From assembly GCA_964036315.1 (NCBI GenBank), contig OZ038507.1, positions 60,169,502 to 60,233,501 on the forward strand: a stretch of DNA of 64,000 bases, in the 5' to 3' direction. Each line of letters starts with the position of its first letter. The first letter of the stretch is position 1. Shown piece by piece: positions 23,672 through 32,222 of this stretch. The notes under the pieces are model-generated. The model saw only the letters and a program-made list of their open reading frames with translations. It was not told where the DNA came from and did no database searches. The DNA comes from Acanthosepion esculentum (lineage: Eukaryota; Mollusca; Cephalopoda; Sepiida; Sepiidae). A program made the position numbers and the translations under genes.

Positions 23672-23723
23672 TATATATATATATATACAGTGTCTTGTCT
23701 GTGCTTCTATACATATTGTGCAT
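21555..23723 (-). CDS. Penelope-like reverse transcriptase with GIY-YIG endonuclease
   Basis: A 722-codon uninterrupted frame. Residues 1-17 come from the flanking host repeat; element sequence starts at about residue 18. The N-terminal region (about 20-230) includes KADK (about 158). Reverse transcriptase blocks follow: PLRPIIS (about 242), SLDVENLFTNVP (about 297-308), CDGVSMGSVLGP (about 360-371), YVDD (398-401) and IPFLDILI (about 437-444). A GIY-YIG nuclease lies at about 614-700: VYKF, CPLGDC, YVG at 636-638, LSRRL and a glutamate in KIFEAIY. The order and the CPLGDC segment fit the Penelope/Poseidon branch of endonuclease-bearing elements, which copy RNA into nicked DNA. No stop or frameshift is seen, so the copy is young, though likely lacking its native N-terminus. 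The first ATG belongs to the host flank. Confidence 0.92.
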   Translation of the reverse strand: MHNMYRSTDKTLYIYIYRLTEIINKSEAQHRFKIVKKLNTLYKGNITLPDKTDKYIHLSNYELTKHQKELLNLGPNCHIYRKYNRLFKKIEIETLYQNIVKLQDEQLIKTTPEFKDLLKAEALKDRHDKSRNSSKILTKQLKIAAQELRNHPDIIVKKADKTNIFVLLNKLDYNKKLDHILHDHIKFKKLNNNPTNQLKSKLNKLINANNAEQNSLKLPKIVGDYRPGYIYGNIKTHKPNYPLRPIISQIPIPVYQLTKYINQLITPYLSSKYSVKSTLEVIQILKSEKPDNEIIASLDVENLFTNVPVSETIDIIIRNIYSNSSLPPLKINPNILRKLLLACTTEVPFLDHNNNIYIQCDGVSMGSVLGPTFSNFYMSNLENKIFTDFKKSSIYVRYVDDILMLVENTDEILQLQKCFQNNSVLKFTYELNTNNKIPFLDILINTNNNKFTISPYKKPTSINSCTLNYKSECPYYYKIAIIKNLIHRAETNSSTKQIFYSEPKNIKQTLVNNSFPNYIIDEQIRCFLRNLNTKQIVHNTASTNLKHINLLYRNQMHTNYKQDENILKKLVNTNISTTDPSKRIKLIIYYTKSKISNSIIRNDSSPPVSDLKKTNIVYKFRCPLGDCISNELNNIYVGHTTNSLSRRLTLHLNDNSNIFRHLKQHAWPHTQFRKILVENTIILKHENNKQKLKIFEAIYIKQLKPNLNKINYEISKNILKCL

Positions 23724-23944
23724 ATATAAATGTGCATCTATGTAATGTGTATATACCAGTCAGGTGTAATAGTCAGTTGGGATTAATTTAATTTCTAACA
23801 TAAATAAATGCAGGTAGAGAAAAGCAAAGGTTAGTAAACTGTTGTGGATCACAATGCACAGCCCTAAAATGTGTATCACAAAGCAATGCTCGGTGCAACC
23901 CTCCTGTTGTGGGATTCGGGTGTAGCACGTGGATATTTTCACGT

Positions 23945-23966
23945 GTGTGTGTGTGTGTGTGTGTGA
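23945..23966. repeat. (TG)n tract
   Basis: Mirrored by the longer (CA)n tract at 38874-38911 in the right arm; length difference is expected slippage. Confidence 0.9.
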
Positions 23967-24811
23967 TATAGGTAAGTTTGACACGGTCTAGCAATCAATA
24001 CTTTCCGCAATTATCCATATATTTTTAACGAAATCAAACGTTCATTTAAGTTTAGATATGCTTTTACTTATTCAATATTCGTTTATGTATTACACACTTG
24101 CAGGTTTTCACTAAATAAATCTTGAATCCAATTGGCAAAGAATTTTTCTGGTTACTTCTACTCGCAAGCCAACCATCGTTTCTTGCAGTTGTCTCTCATT
24201 GCTGGTAGGTAAATTTTCTTCTTATTTAAACTATTATTAAGGAATTGCTTTTAATTATTAGCTGCTGGAATTTTCAGATTGAATGAAGTTCTTTTAATAC
24301 TGATTCCACAATCTGTTTAGACATTTTGTTATTCCATCGATTTGAAAAATAATTCACCTGTAAGGACTCCAGACACGTTCCTCAGCACAAAAGGTATCGT
24401 TCTTTGATAGTCATTATGAAAACATAAATACGAGTATGATCTTAATAGTTTATTTTTTAAGTCACATATGTGAGACAGCATGATCGAACTTCCCCCCTCT
24501 GAATTCCTCGGCTACATGAAAATAGAATTAGCTTTATATTCCCAACGCAGATTTTTCTGTAACATTTGCCAACAGAAATGTTGTTTTGATCGACAGATTT
24601 CGTCTGGACAAGTTACATTCCATGAACGAGCATTTCGATAAATTTTAAGGTTTATATTGATATACCACTAAGCATTCTAGAAACGTGCATTACTCCAAAG
24701 GCATCTTTCTACTACAGAGTCATTCTGGAAAGAAAAATACAGAGTTTAATAGGTTATTTTCTTAAAAATCTCCGAACGTCATCATCGGCCATTGATAACT
24801 ACATATTTCAG

Positions 24812-24967
24812 ATTTTTATTTTCACTCTGGTTATTGTCTATTTGATTTTGGGGATAATCATCTATTTTTCTCTTTTTAATCAATTTAAGATCTCGATGTT
24901 CCGCACAATTTCAAAGAAAATTTCCGGAAATAAAACTCTATCAGTACTGAAATGTGCGACCCCTTAG
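24812..24967 (+). CDS. family A exon 1: transmembrane helix plus short tail
   Basis: An exon-like open frame right after an AG acceptor (24810-24811), with no ATG at its start. It encodes 51 residues: a hydrophobic helix (IFIFTLVIVYLILGIIIYFS, about residues 1-20), then QFKIS and a basic tail (KKISGNK) ending ...KCATP and a stop at 24965. The same design is at 45187-45375 (TLVILYLIPG... QFKIL) and, altered, at 25095-25335. Degenerate copies are at 34414-34573 and 37835-37994. By structure it could be the last exon of a single-pass membrane protein; the extracellular exons are not identified. The family is not recognised. Confidence 0.4.
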   Translation: MFIFTLVIVYLILGIIIYFSLFNQFKISMFRTISKKISGNKTLSVLKCATP

Positions 24968-25094
24968 TCGAGTGGACATGAGAAACCTTTTTTTCTCGTG
25001 TATACAAACGGCGAATTATTTTTAACACTATGAATTTAAATTTAAAGAAACTTCCTTTCACTTGTGACAACTTCCAACTTTGATATTATTTCAG

Positions 25095-25335
25095 TTTTGT
25101 TATTATCACTTTGGTTATTGTCTATTCGATATCGGGGATAATCATCTTTTTACTTTTATTTTTACTTAAGAGAATGAAAAACACTTCAGATGCTAAACAC
25201 GAATCAAGGGATGAACTCTCTACTGTACAAAAGACAGGGAAGGATTATGATCTGGCATTAGATGAACCTATCTACTTGGCCAAAAAAAAAAAAAAAAATG
25301 CTGCACAAGCCATGGTGATTGGAGAATCTCTGTGA
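25095..25335 (+). CDS. family A exon 2: transmembrane helix plus tyrosine-containing tail
   Basis: Follows an AG acceptor at 25093-25094 preceded by TTATTTC. The open frame (first full codon at 25096) gives TLVIVYSISGIIIFLLLFLL, a clear single transmembrane helix. A charged tail follows with KDYDLALDEPIYLA, where two tyrosines sit in acidic or hydrophobic contexts; then a lysine run and a stop at 25333-25335. The mirror copy at 36423-36663 encodes the same protein. A poly(A) run (KKKKK codons) is a frameshift hazard. Upstream exons and the gene start are not identified. It could be the terminal exon of a receptor-like protein; that is inference from the helix and tail only. Confidence 0.45.
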
Positions 25336-25675
25336 TGTGAGACGAAGTGCACGAACCAAATTCGGAATAGAGACGTAGCGTCTGTTCCTGCTACCATAAA
25401 TGACCTTGGGGTCTTCTTATCCTAGTCAGATATGGCCAAATTAGTGTGATATCGGAAATATAAAAAACTGTTTATTCATTCAAAATGTTAAAAAACTATT
25501 TAGGTCATATTAAACAGATATATTTATTTTGAAAAAAAGGAAGCGTTCTATAAGAGGTTAATTCTGAAAACATGTATACTGGTATGACCTTATTGTTTAA
25601 AATACACTTTAAATTTAAAAAAATCTCCAAACGACATCATTAGCCTTGATGGCAACAAATTTCAGTTTGTTTTTA

Positions 25676-25908
25676 TCATTCTGGTTACGGTCTATTCAAT
25701 TTCAGAGATAATCATCATTTTTACTTAAGTAAGGCGTTAATGTCACTAAGTTGCAAGTGTCTACTACGAGTGACCGAGAATGGAAAACACTTTAGGTTAA
25801 AACCGGATGCACAATGCTAAACAGGAATCCAGTGACAAAGCTTTACTTTCGTTCAAAAGTCTGGGAAGGTGTGTGAACCGGGCGTTAGATGAACCTATCT
25901 ACATTTAA
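25676..25908 (+). pseudogene. family A exon 3, decayed
   Basis: After an AG acceptor (25674-25675) the frame starts FVFIILVTVYSISEIIIIFT and then stops. Downstream nucleotide sequence still matches the tail of exon 2 (GAACCTATCTAC near the end) but with stops and a ~45-bp insertion. It is a dead tandem copy. Mirror: 35860-36092. Confidence 0.55.
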
Positions 25909-26109
25909 TGAGTAAAATAAATAAATAAATAAATACTTAATAAAAATATAAAAGACTGTGGAGAATATTTTCTTGGCCAGAAACTGCTGCACAATTTATG
26001 GTCACTGTGGAATTTCTTTGATGCGGTGAGATATCCAGAAAAAATACAATTTTACGAACACAAAAGAAATTGAATGAAATTTTAATCGCATTTCCTTGTC
26101 AGTCGTCTT

Positions 26110-26112
<3 letters not shown>

Positions 26113-26180
<68 letters not shown>
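26113..26180. repeat. (TA)n microsatellite
   Basis: Pure TA run directly left of the foldback element at 26211. Confidence 0.95.
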
Positions 26181-26183
<3 letters not shown>

Positions 26184-26210
26184 GTATATTTAGGCAGCAA
26201 TCCTTCTTTT

Positions 26211-26525
26211 ATGCAAGTTTCATTAAAAACGACAGGCAATTAACTACGAACAAAGTCACAACGTGCTAACCGTATTTGGAAATTAAAAACACCACTACTA
26301 CACACTAAGACACACACATAATGCACACACTCAATTAAGCTGAAAAATCAAACCATCCTTGATAATGGCTAAAGGTATAGCCGAAAGCGCTCGGAAAAAT
26401 AAAACATTTGGACAGTTCTTACACACCCTTTCTCCAGCAAAGAAAGCTCTTGTTCGTACACAAGAAAAATTAAATAAAAAACTTAACCGTAGTACCTTGT
26501 CTGTCGTTTTTAATGAAACTTGCAT
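26211..26525 (+). mobile_element. Penelope-derived foldback element with 25-bp perfect inverted termini
   Basis: ATGCAAGTTTCATTAAAAAC at the left end (arm 26211-26235) has an exact 25-bp reverse complement at 26501-26525. Both sides continue into TA repeats. The interior has no frame but carries a hammerhead-like motif (26357-26394). A related piece in reverse orientation lies at about 40601-40870, and the Penelope element itself shares the ribozyme-like framework. It is interpreted as a non-autonomous element or the terminal repeat of a Penelope relative. Confidence 0.6.
26357..26394 (+). ncRNA. hammerhead-like motif with short stem III
   Basis: TCCTTGATAATGGCTA, loop, TAGCC, then GAAAGCGCTC. 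Stem II (GGCTA/TAGCC) is perfect. GAAA is followed by GCGC-T-C, the compact stem III plus cleavage triplet seen in retroelement hammerheads. Box 1 departs from CTGANGA at two places, so activity is doubtful. Confidence 0.45.
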
Positions 26526-26543
26526 ATATATATATATATATAT

Positions 26544-26811
26544 TGTTGAAACTTGACTAATGCATGGAATAATAATGCAACACAAAATGTACGTAGAACA
26601 AAATGTATTGAAACATGAAAGTGTACACAATATTTACATATAGTCTTTTGTATATTCCTGGGAAGACCGTTCCTGGAGAATGTGTTGACTGAGTCGCAGT
26701 CGGGCAGAGTCTCTGGGTGAATCTCCTGATTCCTCCCTTCTCTTCCCGGTACCAACCATATTTATATTGTCGGTACTCCACTATGCAAATTAGGTGGATC
26801 CTACGACAACA
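26544..26811. mobile_element. solo LTR with 5-bp target duplication
   Basis: A 268-bp segment starting TGTTGAAACTTGAC and ending CTACGACAACA, so the ends are TGTTG...CAACA. TATAT is on both sides (26539-26543 and 26812-26816). On the minus strand it holds a TATA-like CAATATAAATATGG. Because the flank is TA-rich, the duplication alone is weak evidence; the matched TG...CA ends help. No internal domain adjoins it. Confidence 0.55.
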
Positions 26812-26824
26812 TATATTATATTTT

Positions 26825-26985
26825 TTTTTTTAAATATGATTCCTTCTCTACATAAGAGTTCTCATGTTTCAAAAGCGAGAGCCGTAACCCTTAATATAAT
26901 TTTTGAAATTAAGTTGAATTAAGGTGTCTGGTCTCGCTTCGTCGTCAAGCGAAAATTTGGGAATAAGCTATCTTGTGGTTTGCGC

Positions 26986-26986
<1 letters not shown>
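26825..26986 (-). mobile_element. unclassified repeat bounded by TA tracts (short copy)
   Basis: The reverse complement of part of 48747-49107: TAAGAGTTCTCATGTTTCAA, AAAGCGAGAGCCG and GGGAATAAGCTATCTT are shared. In both places the repeat ends at a long TA tract. No coding frame. It could be a Penelope-type terminal segment, since those prefer TA tracts, but no hallmark is seen. Confidence 0.5.

Positions 26987-27054
<68 letters not shown>
26987..27054. repeat. (TA)n microsatellite upstream of family B
   Basis: TA tracts also lie the same way upstream of the other family B copies (33619-33693 and 60281-60358). Confidence 0.95.
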
Positions 27055-27056
<2 letters not shown>

Positions 27057-27059
27057 ATA

Positions 27060-27423
27060 ACAATGTTATGAAGATTAAAGAAATACCTAGACTGTATCCC
27101 CAAACATAAAAAATAAATAAATTAAAAGATTGAAAAAATGAAGATACTTTTGATACATCCTGGTCCGATTGCGGTGAAGATGATGTGAACTGACATTGAA
27201 ATATTGACTAAATCGATATTTCCTTTTATAACAGTCCGATTGTCAACAGTTTTTATTATATGATATTCTGTTTGTTCTAATGTTTTCATTTTGAGCTTTT
27301 ATTTTTAATTACAGATACAAACCAACGCCGGCTTCACGCCCAAAGGGTGAAAAACACACTGAGTAAAACCATCAAGATTTATTTCGAGAATCTTGACATA
27401 TCTCGAGAATCCAGCGGTCAGAG
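27060..27423 (+). promoter_or_regulatory. family B upstream region and leader exon
   Basis: This segment, 33220-33600 (minus) and 59755-60275 (minus, with an internal duplication) are homologous. All run from a TA tract through TTTTGATA.AT.CTGGT.C..TT and ATTGAACTGACATTG-like blocks, then a pyrimidine-rich stretch ending TTACAG or TTCCAG. A leader beginning ATACAAACCAACGCCGGCTT follows. The exon would start at 27315. Conservation of the non-coding flank together with the acceptor suggests these copies duplicated with their promoters. Promoter function itself is inferred. Confidence 0.4.
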
Positions 27424-28212
27424 ATGAATAGAATATCACAGATATATCGTTATCTTCCGTATTTACGTTCGAACGCTATAAATTATCCCAGAATCGTTCG
27501 AGACGTTGCAAATCGCCATAGAACATTACTGGAATCCTTTCGCAACCGAAGATCAACCCAACATTTAACAGAAGTGGCCGTTACAAGACAATACCCTGAG
27601 TCCTTTTTAAATGTCAGGTCATCCCAACTGAGACCAGTTTGCAACCAACGTATGACAGCAGGAGTAGCCGCTACAAAACAATACCCTGAGTGCTGTTTAA
27701 ATGTCAGGTCATCCCAACTGAGACCAGTTTGCAACCGACGTATGACAGCAGGAGTAGCCGGTACAAGACAATACCCTGAGTCCTGTTTAAATGTCATGTC
27801 AGCCCAACTGAGACCAGTTTGCAACCAACGTATGACAACAGGAGTAGTCTGTACATCACAATACCCTGAGTGCTGTTTAAGTGTCAGGTCAGCCCAACTG
27901 AGATCAGTTTGCAACCGACGTATGACAGCAGGTGTAGCCGGTACAAGACAATACCTTGCCTGGTTTTTAAATGCTATGTCACGTTGTAGATATTTCTTAG
28001 GAATTTTCGTTTTGCACTCTTATTTTTCTTTTTCTTCTTCTTCCTCTTTTTCTTTTTACTTCTTTTTTTTCTTTTTCTTCTTCTTCCTCTTTTTCTTTTC
28101 TTTCTTTATTTTTCTTTCACTTTGTTGTCTTCTTTTTCTTCTTTTTCCGATGAATTGTTTCAAACTACTCTTGCTGGTGCGAAATGATTTTTTTATCATT
28201 TTATTATTTTAA
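27424..28212 (+). CDS. family B-type frame with in-frame 30-residue repeats
   Basis: A 262-codon frame from ATG at 27424. The first ~55 residues are basic (MNRISQIYRYLPYLRSN...). Four tandem units of exactly 90 bp follow (about 27590-27960), each giving a variant of QYPESCLNVRSSQLRPVCN then RRMTAGVAGTR. Every unit has two cysteines. From about residue 195 the frame runs into a long pyrimidine tract and becomes phenylalanine-rich low complexity, so the true C-terminus is doubtful. The leader exon and flank match those of the 32-kb gene, though the proteins do not visibly align. The function is unknown. Zero frameshifts across four repeats gives modest support for coding. Confidence 0.4.
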   Translation: MNRISQIYRYLPYLRSNAINYPRIVRDVANRHRTLLESFRNRRSTQHLTEVAVTRQYPESFLNVRSSQLRPVCNQRMTAGVAATKQYPECCLNVRSSQLRPVCNRRMTAGVAGTRQYPESCLNVMSAQLRPVCNQRMTTGVVCTSQYPECCLSVRSAQLRSVCNRRMTAGVAGTRQYLAWFLNAMSRCRYFLGIFVLHSYFSFSSSSSFSFYFFFFFFFFFLFFFSFFIFLSLCCLLFLLFPMNCFKLLLLVRNDFFIILLF

Positions 28213-28560
28213 TTGACAATTTTAAGTCGTTGTTTTTTTTTCTCTTACTCTTTCTTGTTAATAATAATAATTTCAATCTACTCTTTTCTATCCCCACCTC
28301 ACTCCATCTCCCCTCAAACCTCAATCCCCTTTTTTCTTGTTGACGCCGAATATTTTTTCTTGTTGACGCCGAATATTCTTTCTTGTTTTAATATCCGTAG
28401 TCAACGGGGAGATGCTCCTTGTATGTACCGCCTTCAAAAGCGACAGCAATGCTAACAGTTTATTATGAGAAATAAATTATATTATTATATCGTATTGCTC
28501 TGTAAGTCCGCTGTAATAATCCGGCTTTTTTCTTTTTTTTTTTTTTTTTTTTTTTGCCTA
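28018..28560. repeat. polypyrimidine-rich DNA with poly(T)
   Basis: CTT/TTC-rich runs at 28018-28140 and a ~29-base T run near 28527-28555. A 15-bp direct repeat, TTCTTGTTGACGCCG, occurs twice around 28335-28371. No gene between 28213 and 29440 can be supported. Confidence 0.8.
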
Positions 28561-29446
28561 TCGGCTACCCACGTCAAAAGGGTTGCTGCTGTGGGTGTCG
28601 GGCGTTCCTGTTGGGAATCCGCCATAGTGGTGTTGTTCCCACGTGCCACCGCACACAATCAAAACAAAACAGAAAAAAATAATCTGACAAACACATATAT
28701 GATTACACAAACACTATACAATACAAAGCAATGACGAACGTAGATAAAATTTAACACCTACGTGTTAAATTTTTCTACATGTTATCTATCCTTGATCAAT
28801 ATAACTTGAAATCAACTGATATCAAAGTGTTCCCGGAAGAAGTGTATTGAAATACATAAACTGAACAAATACACTACAAAAATTAAATAAGAGAGGTATT
28901 ATTTATTCCTGGTTATTTACAGGAAATGTGGCACAAGGCCAAGAGGGTGGCAGGGGAAAGCTGGTCTTCAATCTACCTTTACCTTAAACTTAGCTAGCTA
29001 CAACCATTGACCCAAAGAGTATAATATTCCTTGCATCAAAGCAATACATTCTTACCATTCGTACTACAGCCACCATAATTCTCTATGTAGTCCTAACTAG
29101 TTCTTATAAGTAAAATTTGTCTGAAGGGTGGGGATAAAATATCAACTTTTAAAATGATAGCCCTAATGTATATTTACAGCGAATATAATTTTATATGCAA
29201 GAAAGTTAAACAAAATAGTAGTAGTAAAAACCCCCACCCACAATCCTTAATTGTAGCAGAAAAATCAGTTGAATGAACGAAATTAATGCGGTAATTAAGG
29301 AAACTGATTCGACCAAACACTCTCTCAAACGTAAACACATTCAGGCACAAAAACGAACACGAAAAAACACACACGAAAAATCGAAAGTCTTCCCGCATCC
29401 GCCAAAGAACTGACATCTCTGGTCATCTAACGATGGAGAGGAGCGG

Positions 29447-29545
29447 GAATTAATTATATGTTGGCGTAATGGATAGCGTCTCGGGTTGAGGAATCGGAGA
29501 GCCGAGTTCGAATTCCAGTCGCATCCAGTACATTCGCTTGGGTGT
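29447..29545 (+). mobile_element. tRNA-derived SINE head
   Basis: Contains an A-box-like TAATGGATAGCGTC (29468-29481) and a B box GAGTTCGAATTCC (29504-29516) at tRNA-like spacing. The A-box block resembles arginine-type tRNAs (CTAATGGATAAGGCGTC), as in known cephalopod SINEs. The sequence between does not form a proper anticodon arm and there is no tRNA-like 3' end, so it is a SINE promoter and not a tRNA gene. The body after about 29545 is not assigned. Confidence 0.65.
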
Positions 29546-29559
29546 TAATAACCTTGAAA

Positions 29560-30490
29560 AATGTATAAATATGGAGAGAAGAAGCGCGGGGATAGACTGA
29601 GTTCTATAGCGTTGGGTGGCAACTAGTCGAGGAGAAGGGCAACTCTGAATTCAAAATTTGAATGCTTATGAATACGTTTTCGTTCATTAATCACTAGCCT
29701 GAAACTTTAGAGGGAATGACGCTGGAACAGGTGAAAGAAACTTATCAAATATCAATGGAATACCTTCTCAGATGTTTGAAATTCATTTTAACTTACTCAT
29801 TTCCTAGCATGCTGATATAAGTTGCTATAAACCGACGTTTCTGTCGTTGTTTCTCCGGTCTTTTCAGCAGTCTGTCGTATATACTAGCCAGGAATTTGAA
29901 ACTAATTCTTACTTTCCTTTTAGCATCAGGTTGAGAAAAGATGGCTTAGAAAATTTGATACTCTCATATGAGATTCACTGCAAAAATTTCAGCGGAATAC
30001 AACGCATAATCTATCGAAAACATTTCAATAACCTCAGTAATGAAATATTTGATGTATTGATATTTTGAACTATACTCGTCTGATGGGAAAGCAGGCGGTA
30101 TTTTTTGTTGCCGCTCTTTTTTTTAAATTGGAAGCTGCAGACGGCGACTCCTTTTAATCAGAGGATATTATCCTCAGTCAGAAATTTATTGTTGGTCGAT
30201 TAAGATACTTTGTATTTTGGCTCCGTGGCAAACTAATTTAGTTTAACACGTTAAATAGCATGTTACCTTGAATGTTCGACTTCCAGTGTCGAATTATTTT
30301 CCTTAGATAGATTCAAATTATAACTTTTTAATTACTATCAATCTGATTTTATTTAGGGATGGGAAGAAGGGATGGAGAATTTTTCGTATCGAGTAACTTT
30401 GTAAAAAAGATTTTTTTATGAGCTTCGGTAGAATTCCGAAGCTAAAATTTGTTTATTATACTTGAGAAAAGTTACAAATTTGTTTAAATA
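29560..30490. other. no supported gene
   Basis: Unique-looking AT-rich DNA. A 73-codon plus-strand frame at 29847-30068 has no recognisable domain, no copies elsewhere in the window and no special context, so I leave it uncalled. Confidence 0.5.
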
Positions 30491-30492
30491 TA

Positions 30493-30855
30493 GGGTGTCC
30501 ATAAAGCTTGTGCGCACTTTAAAAAATGCATAACTTTATTTGTATTTGCGATAGAAACAATCTGTAAAAAATGTTATAAAGTTTAATGTACCTAGTTTTA
30601 AGTATAGCTAAAATAACTAATGTGATTTCAGGCATTACTGTAAATCAGTTGGCAAATGTTTTCCGTGAACTGCAAAATCGTATTACCCTTTGTATCGCTA
30701 ATGATGGAGGACATGTGGAAACTTAAATAAAATTTCAATAAAACCTTAAAAAATATAGATTTACTTCTTTCTAATCCTTTTTACAAATTATTTCTATCGC
30801 AAATACAAATAAAGTTATAATTTTTTTTAGTGGACACGAACTTTATGGACACCCT
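30493..30855 (+). mobile_element. non-autonomous mariner-type transposon
   Basis: About 363 bp. The end GGGTGTCCATAAAG is matched by CTTTATGGACACCCT at the other end. The inverted repeats continue inward as ATAACTTTATTTGTATTTGC and its complement. Inside, the plus strand keeps a scrap reading VFRELQNRITLCIANDGGHVE before a stop; this resembles the C-terminal end of mariner/Tc1-like transposases. It is therefore an internal-deletion derivative. Exact TA target copies are not clear at both ends. Confidence 0.7.
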
Positions 30856-31339
30856 GTTTAACTTAAGAAAAGTTATATTTTATTTTGACATATAAGGCCA
30901 ATCGAGGTATTGACGCAAATGCAGATGTTTGTTAAAGATAACTAAGGTATTTTGCGGCTTATAAGTTTTGAGATTTATTTCAAGTTTGTCTAAGATAGAG
31001 TTTAGACATTTATTTGGAAGAGGTAATTTTATTTCCAAGAAGAGAAATTACTGCCTTTGATTCGTTTGTATTGTTGACCCCATTCTCGTTCTCTATTTAA
31101 AATAAGATTTTAAAATATTTTAAATAGATATTTATCTTGAAATTAGTCTAGATTAGGCGTTGTTTTTTAGTTTTCCCTTTCAGCTACAAAAAAAAAGAGA
31201 AAAACAATTCTGAAGAAGAAAAAGAAGATAAATGTATTGTATCTGAAGAAATTATCTAGTGTAGTGTAGAAAAGATTTTAACAAGTTTTTTTGTCTGTAA
31301 AAAAATACAAAAAAACAAAGGTAAAAAAAAGATGTCAAT

Positions 31340-32055
31340 TTAAATTTAAAAAGAATAATACTTTTTTTAGACTGACAAAATTATTTATGTAAGTAAGTAG
31401 TAAATCCTATTTGTTTATTCTGCTTTTTGTTGCTGTATGGAACAATATGCATGAAATTGTTTTTGTATTGAAATAAAGATTTTATCTGTGAACTTTATAT
31501 TTTGGTCTTATATTTTTCTATAATTTAAGATCGTCTGCTTTATTCAATTATTTTTTTTCTTACTTTCCTATGAAGAAGCCGAGAACAAAATCAGCAGTTT
31601 CAAAAATATATATAAAACTTAAAGTTAATTAAATTAAATTTTAATTAGATTTTATTATTTTTATTTTATATATATATAATTTTTCAAAATTTCTTTACAT
31701 CCATGCATGCGCACAGACATTGTTTTCTACAATATGGTAAACAAAAGAAATGTTATCGAATATATTTTAATGGATTTTCCAAATAATTTAGTAAGGTCAT
31801 AAAAAATGTAAAAAAAAGTATTTATTTTTAAATTAAAAAAAAAAGTGTCACTTGTCAAGTGTCGCCACTTTATTTATAAAATAAAAATAATAAAATCTAA
31901 TTAAAATTTAATTTAATTAAATTTAATTTTTATATATTTTTTCGAAACTGCTGATTTTGTTCTCGGCCTCTTCATAGGAAAGTAAGAAAAAAATTATTGA
32001 ATAAAGCAGACGATCTTGTCAGTCTAAAGAAAGTATTATTCTTTAAACTGACAAC
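31340..32055. repeat. long imperfect inverted repeat
   Basis: Arms of about 150 bp at 31515-31675 and 31858-32015 share GATCGTCTGCTTTATTCAAT, GAACAAAATCAGCAGTTTC and AAATCTAATTAAAATTTAAT in opposite orientation. Outer pieces at 31355-31375 and 32022-32048 (AGAATAATACTTT...AGACTGACA) extend the match, with an insertion in the left arm. It is probably a foldback element. No coding. Confidence 0.75.
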
Positions 32056-32065
32056 TTAAATATAT

Positions 32066-32157
32066 ATTATTTTTCGTTCTCTTTTTCCAAATGGTGACAT
32101 GCTCAACACTTGACAAATGAGCATGTCACCATCTGGAGAAAGAGAACGAAAAATAAT
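32066..32157. repeat. near-perfect 40-bp-arm hairpin
   Basis: Positions 32066-32105 pair with 32118-32157 with two mismatches around a 12-base loop (ACACTTGACAAA). The loop shares CACTTGACAA with a block near 31848-31857. A transcript would fold like a pre-miRNA-sized hairpin, but no conservation is available to support a miRNA. A small foldback element is the more cautious reading. Confidence 0.8.
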
Positions 32158-32222
32158 AAATGCATTTTAATCATTAAAACAAATTAAAATAAAAAATAAC
32201 AACAAAAATAAAATTAAAAAAA

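Larger units (their letters stand above)
20100..26037. repeat. left arm of large inverted duplication
   Basis: Matches 35730-40190 on the opposite strand. Matched landmarks are: 20800-21000 with 39310-39510; the TG tract at 23945-23966 with the CA tract at 38874-38911; the exon at 25095-25335 with 36423-36663 (identical protein); and 25885-26035 with 35735-35880. SINE and satellite landmarks extend the symmetry outward to about 12.9 and 42.6 kb. The Penelope-like element is present in this arm only. Confidence 0.85.

Noticed and set aside
23215..23745. Plus-strand frames opposite the Penelope reverse transcriptase
   Set aside because: Shadows of the minus-strand gene; no motif of their own.
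29447..29545. Functional tRNA gene
   Set aside because: A and B boxes are present but no complete cloverleaf, anticodon arm or acceptor stem can be formed; a SINE head is the better reading.
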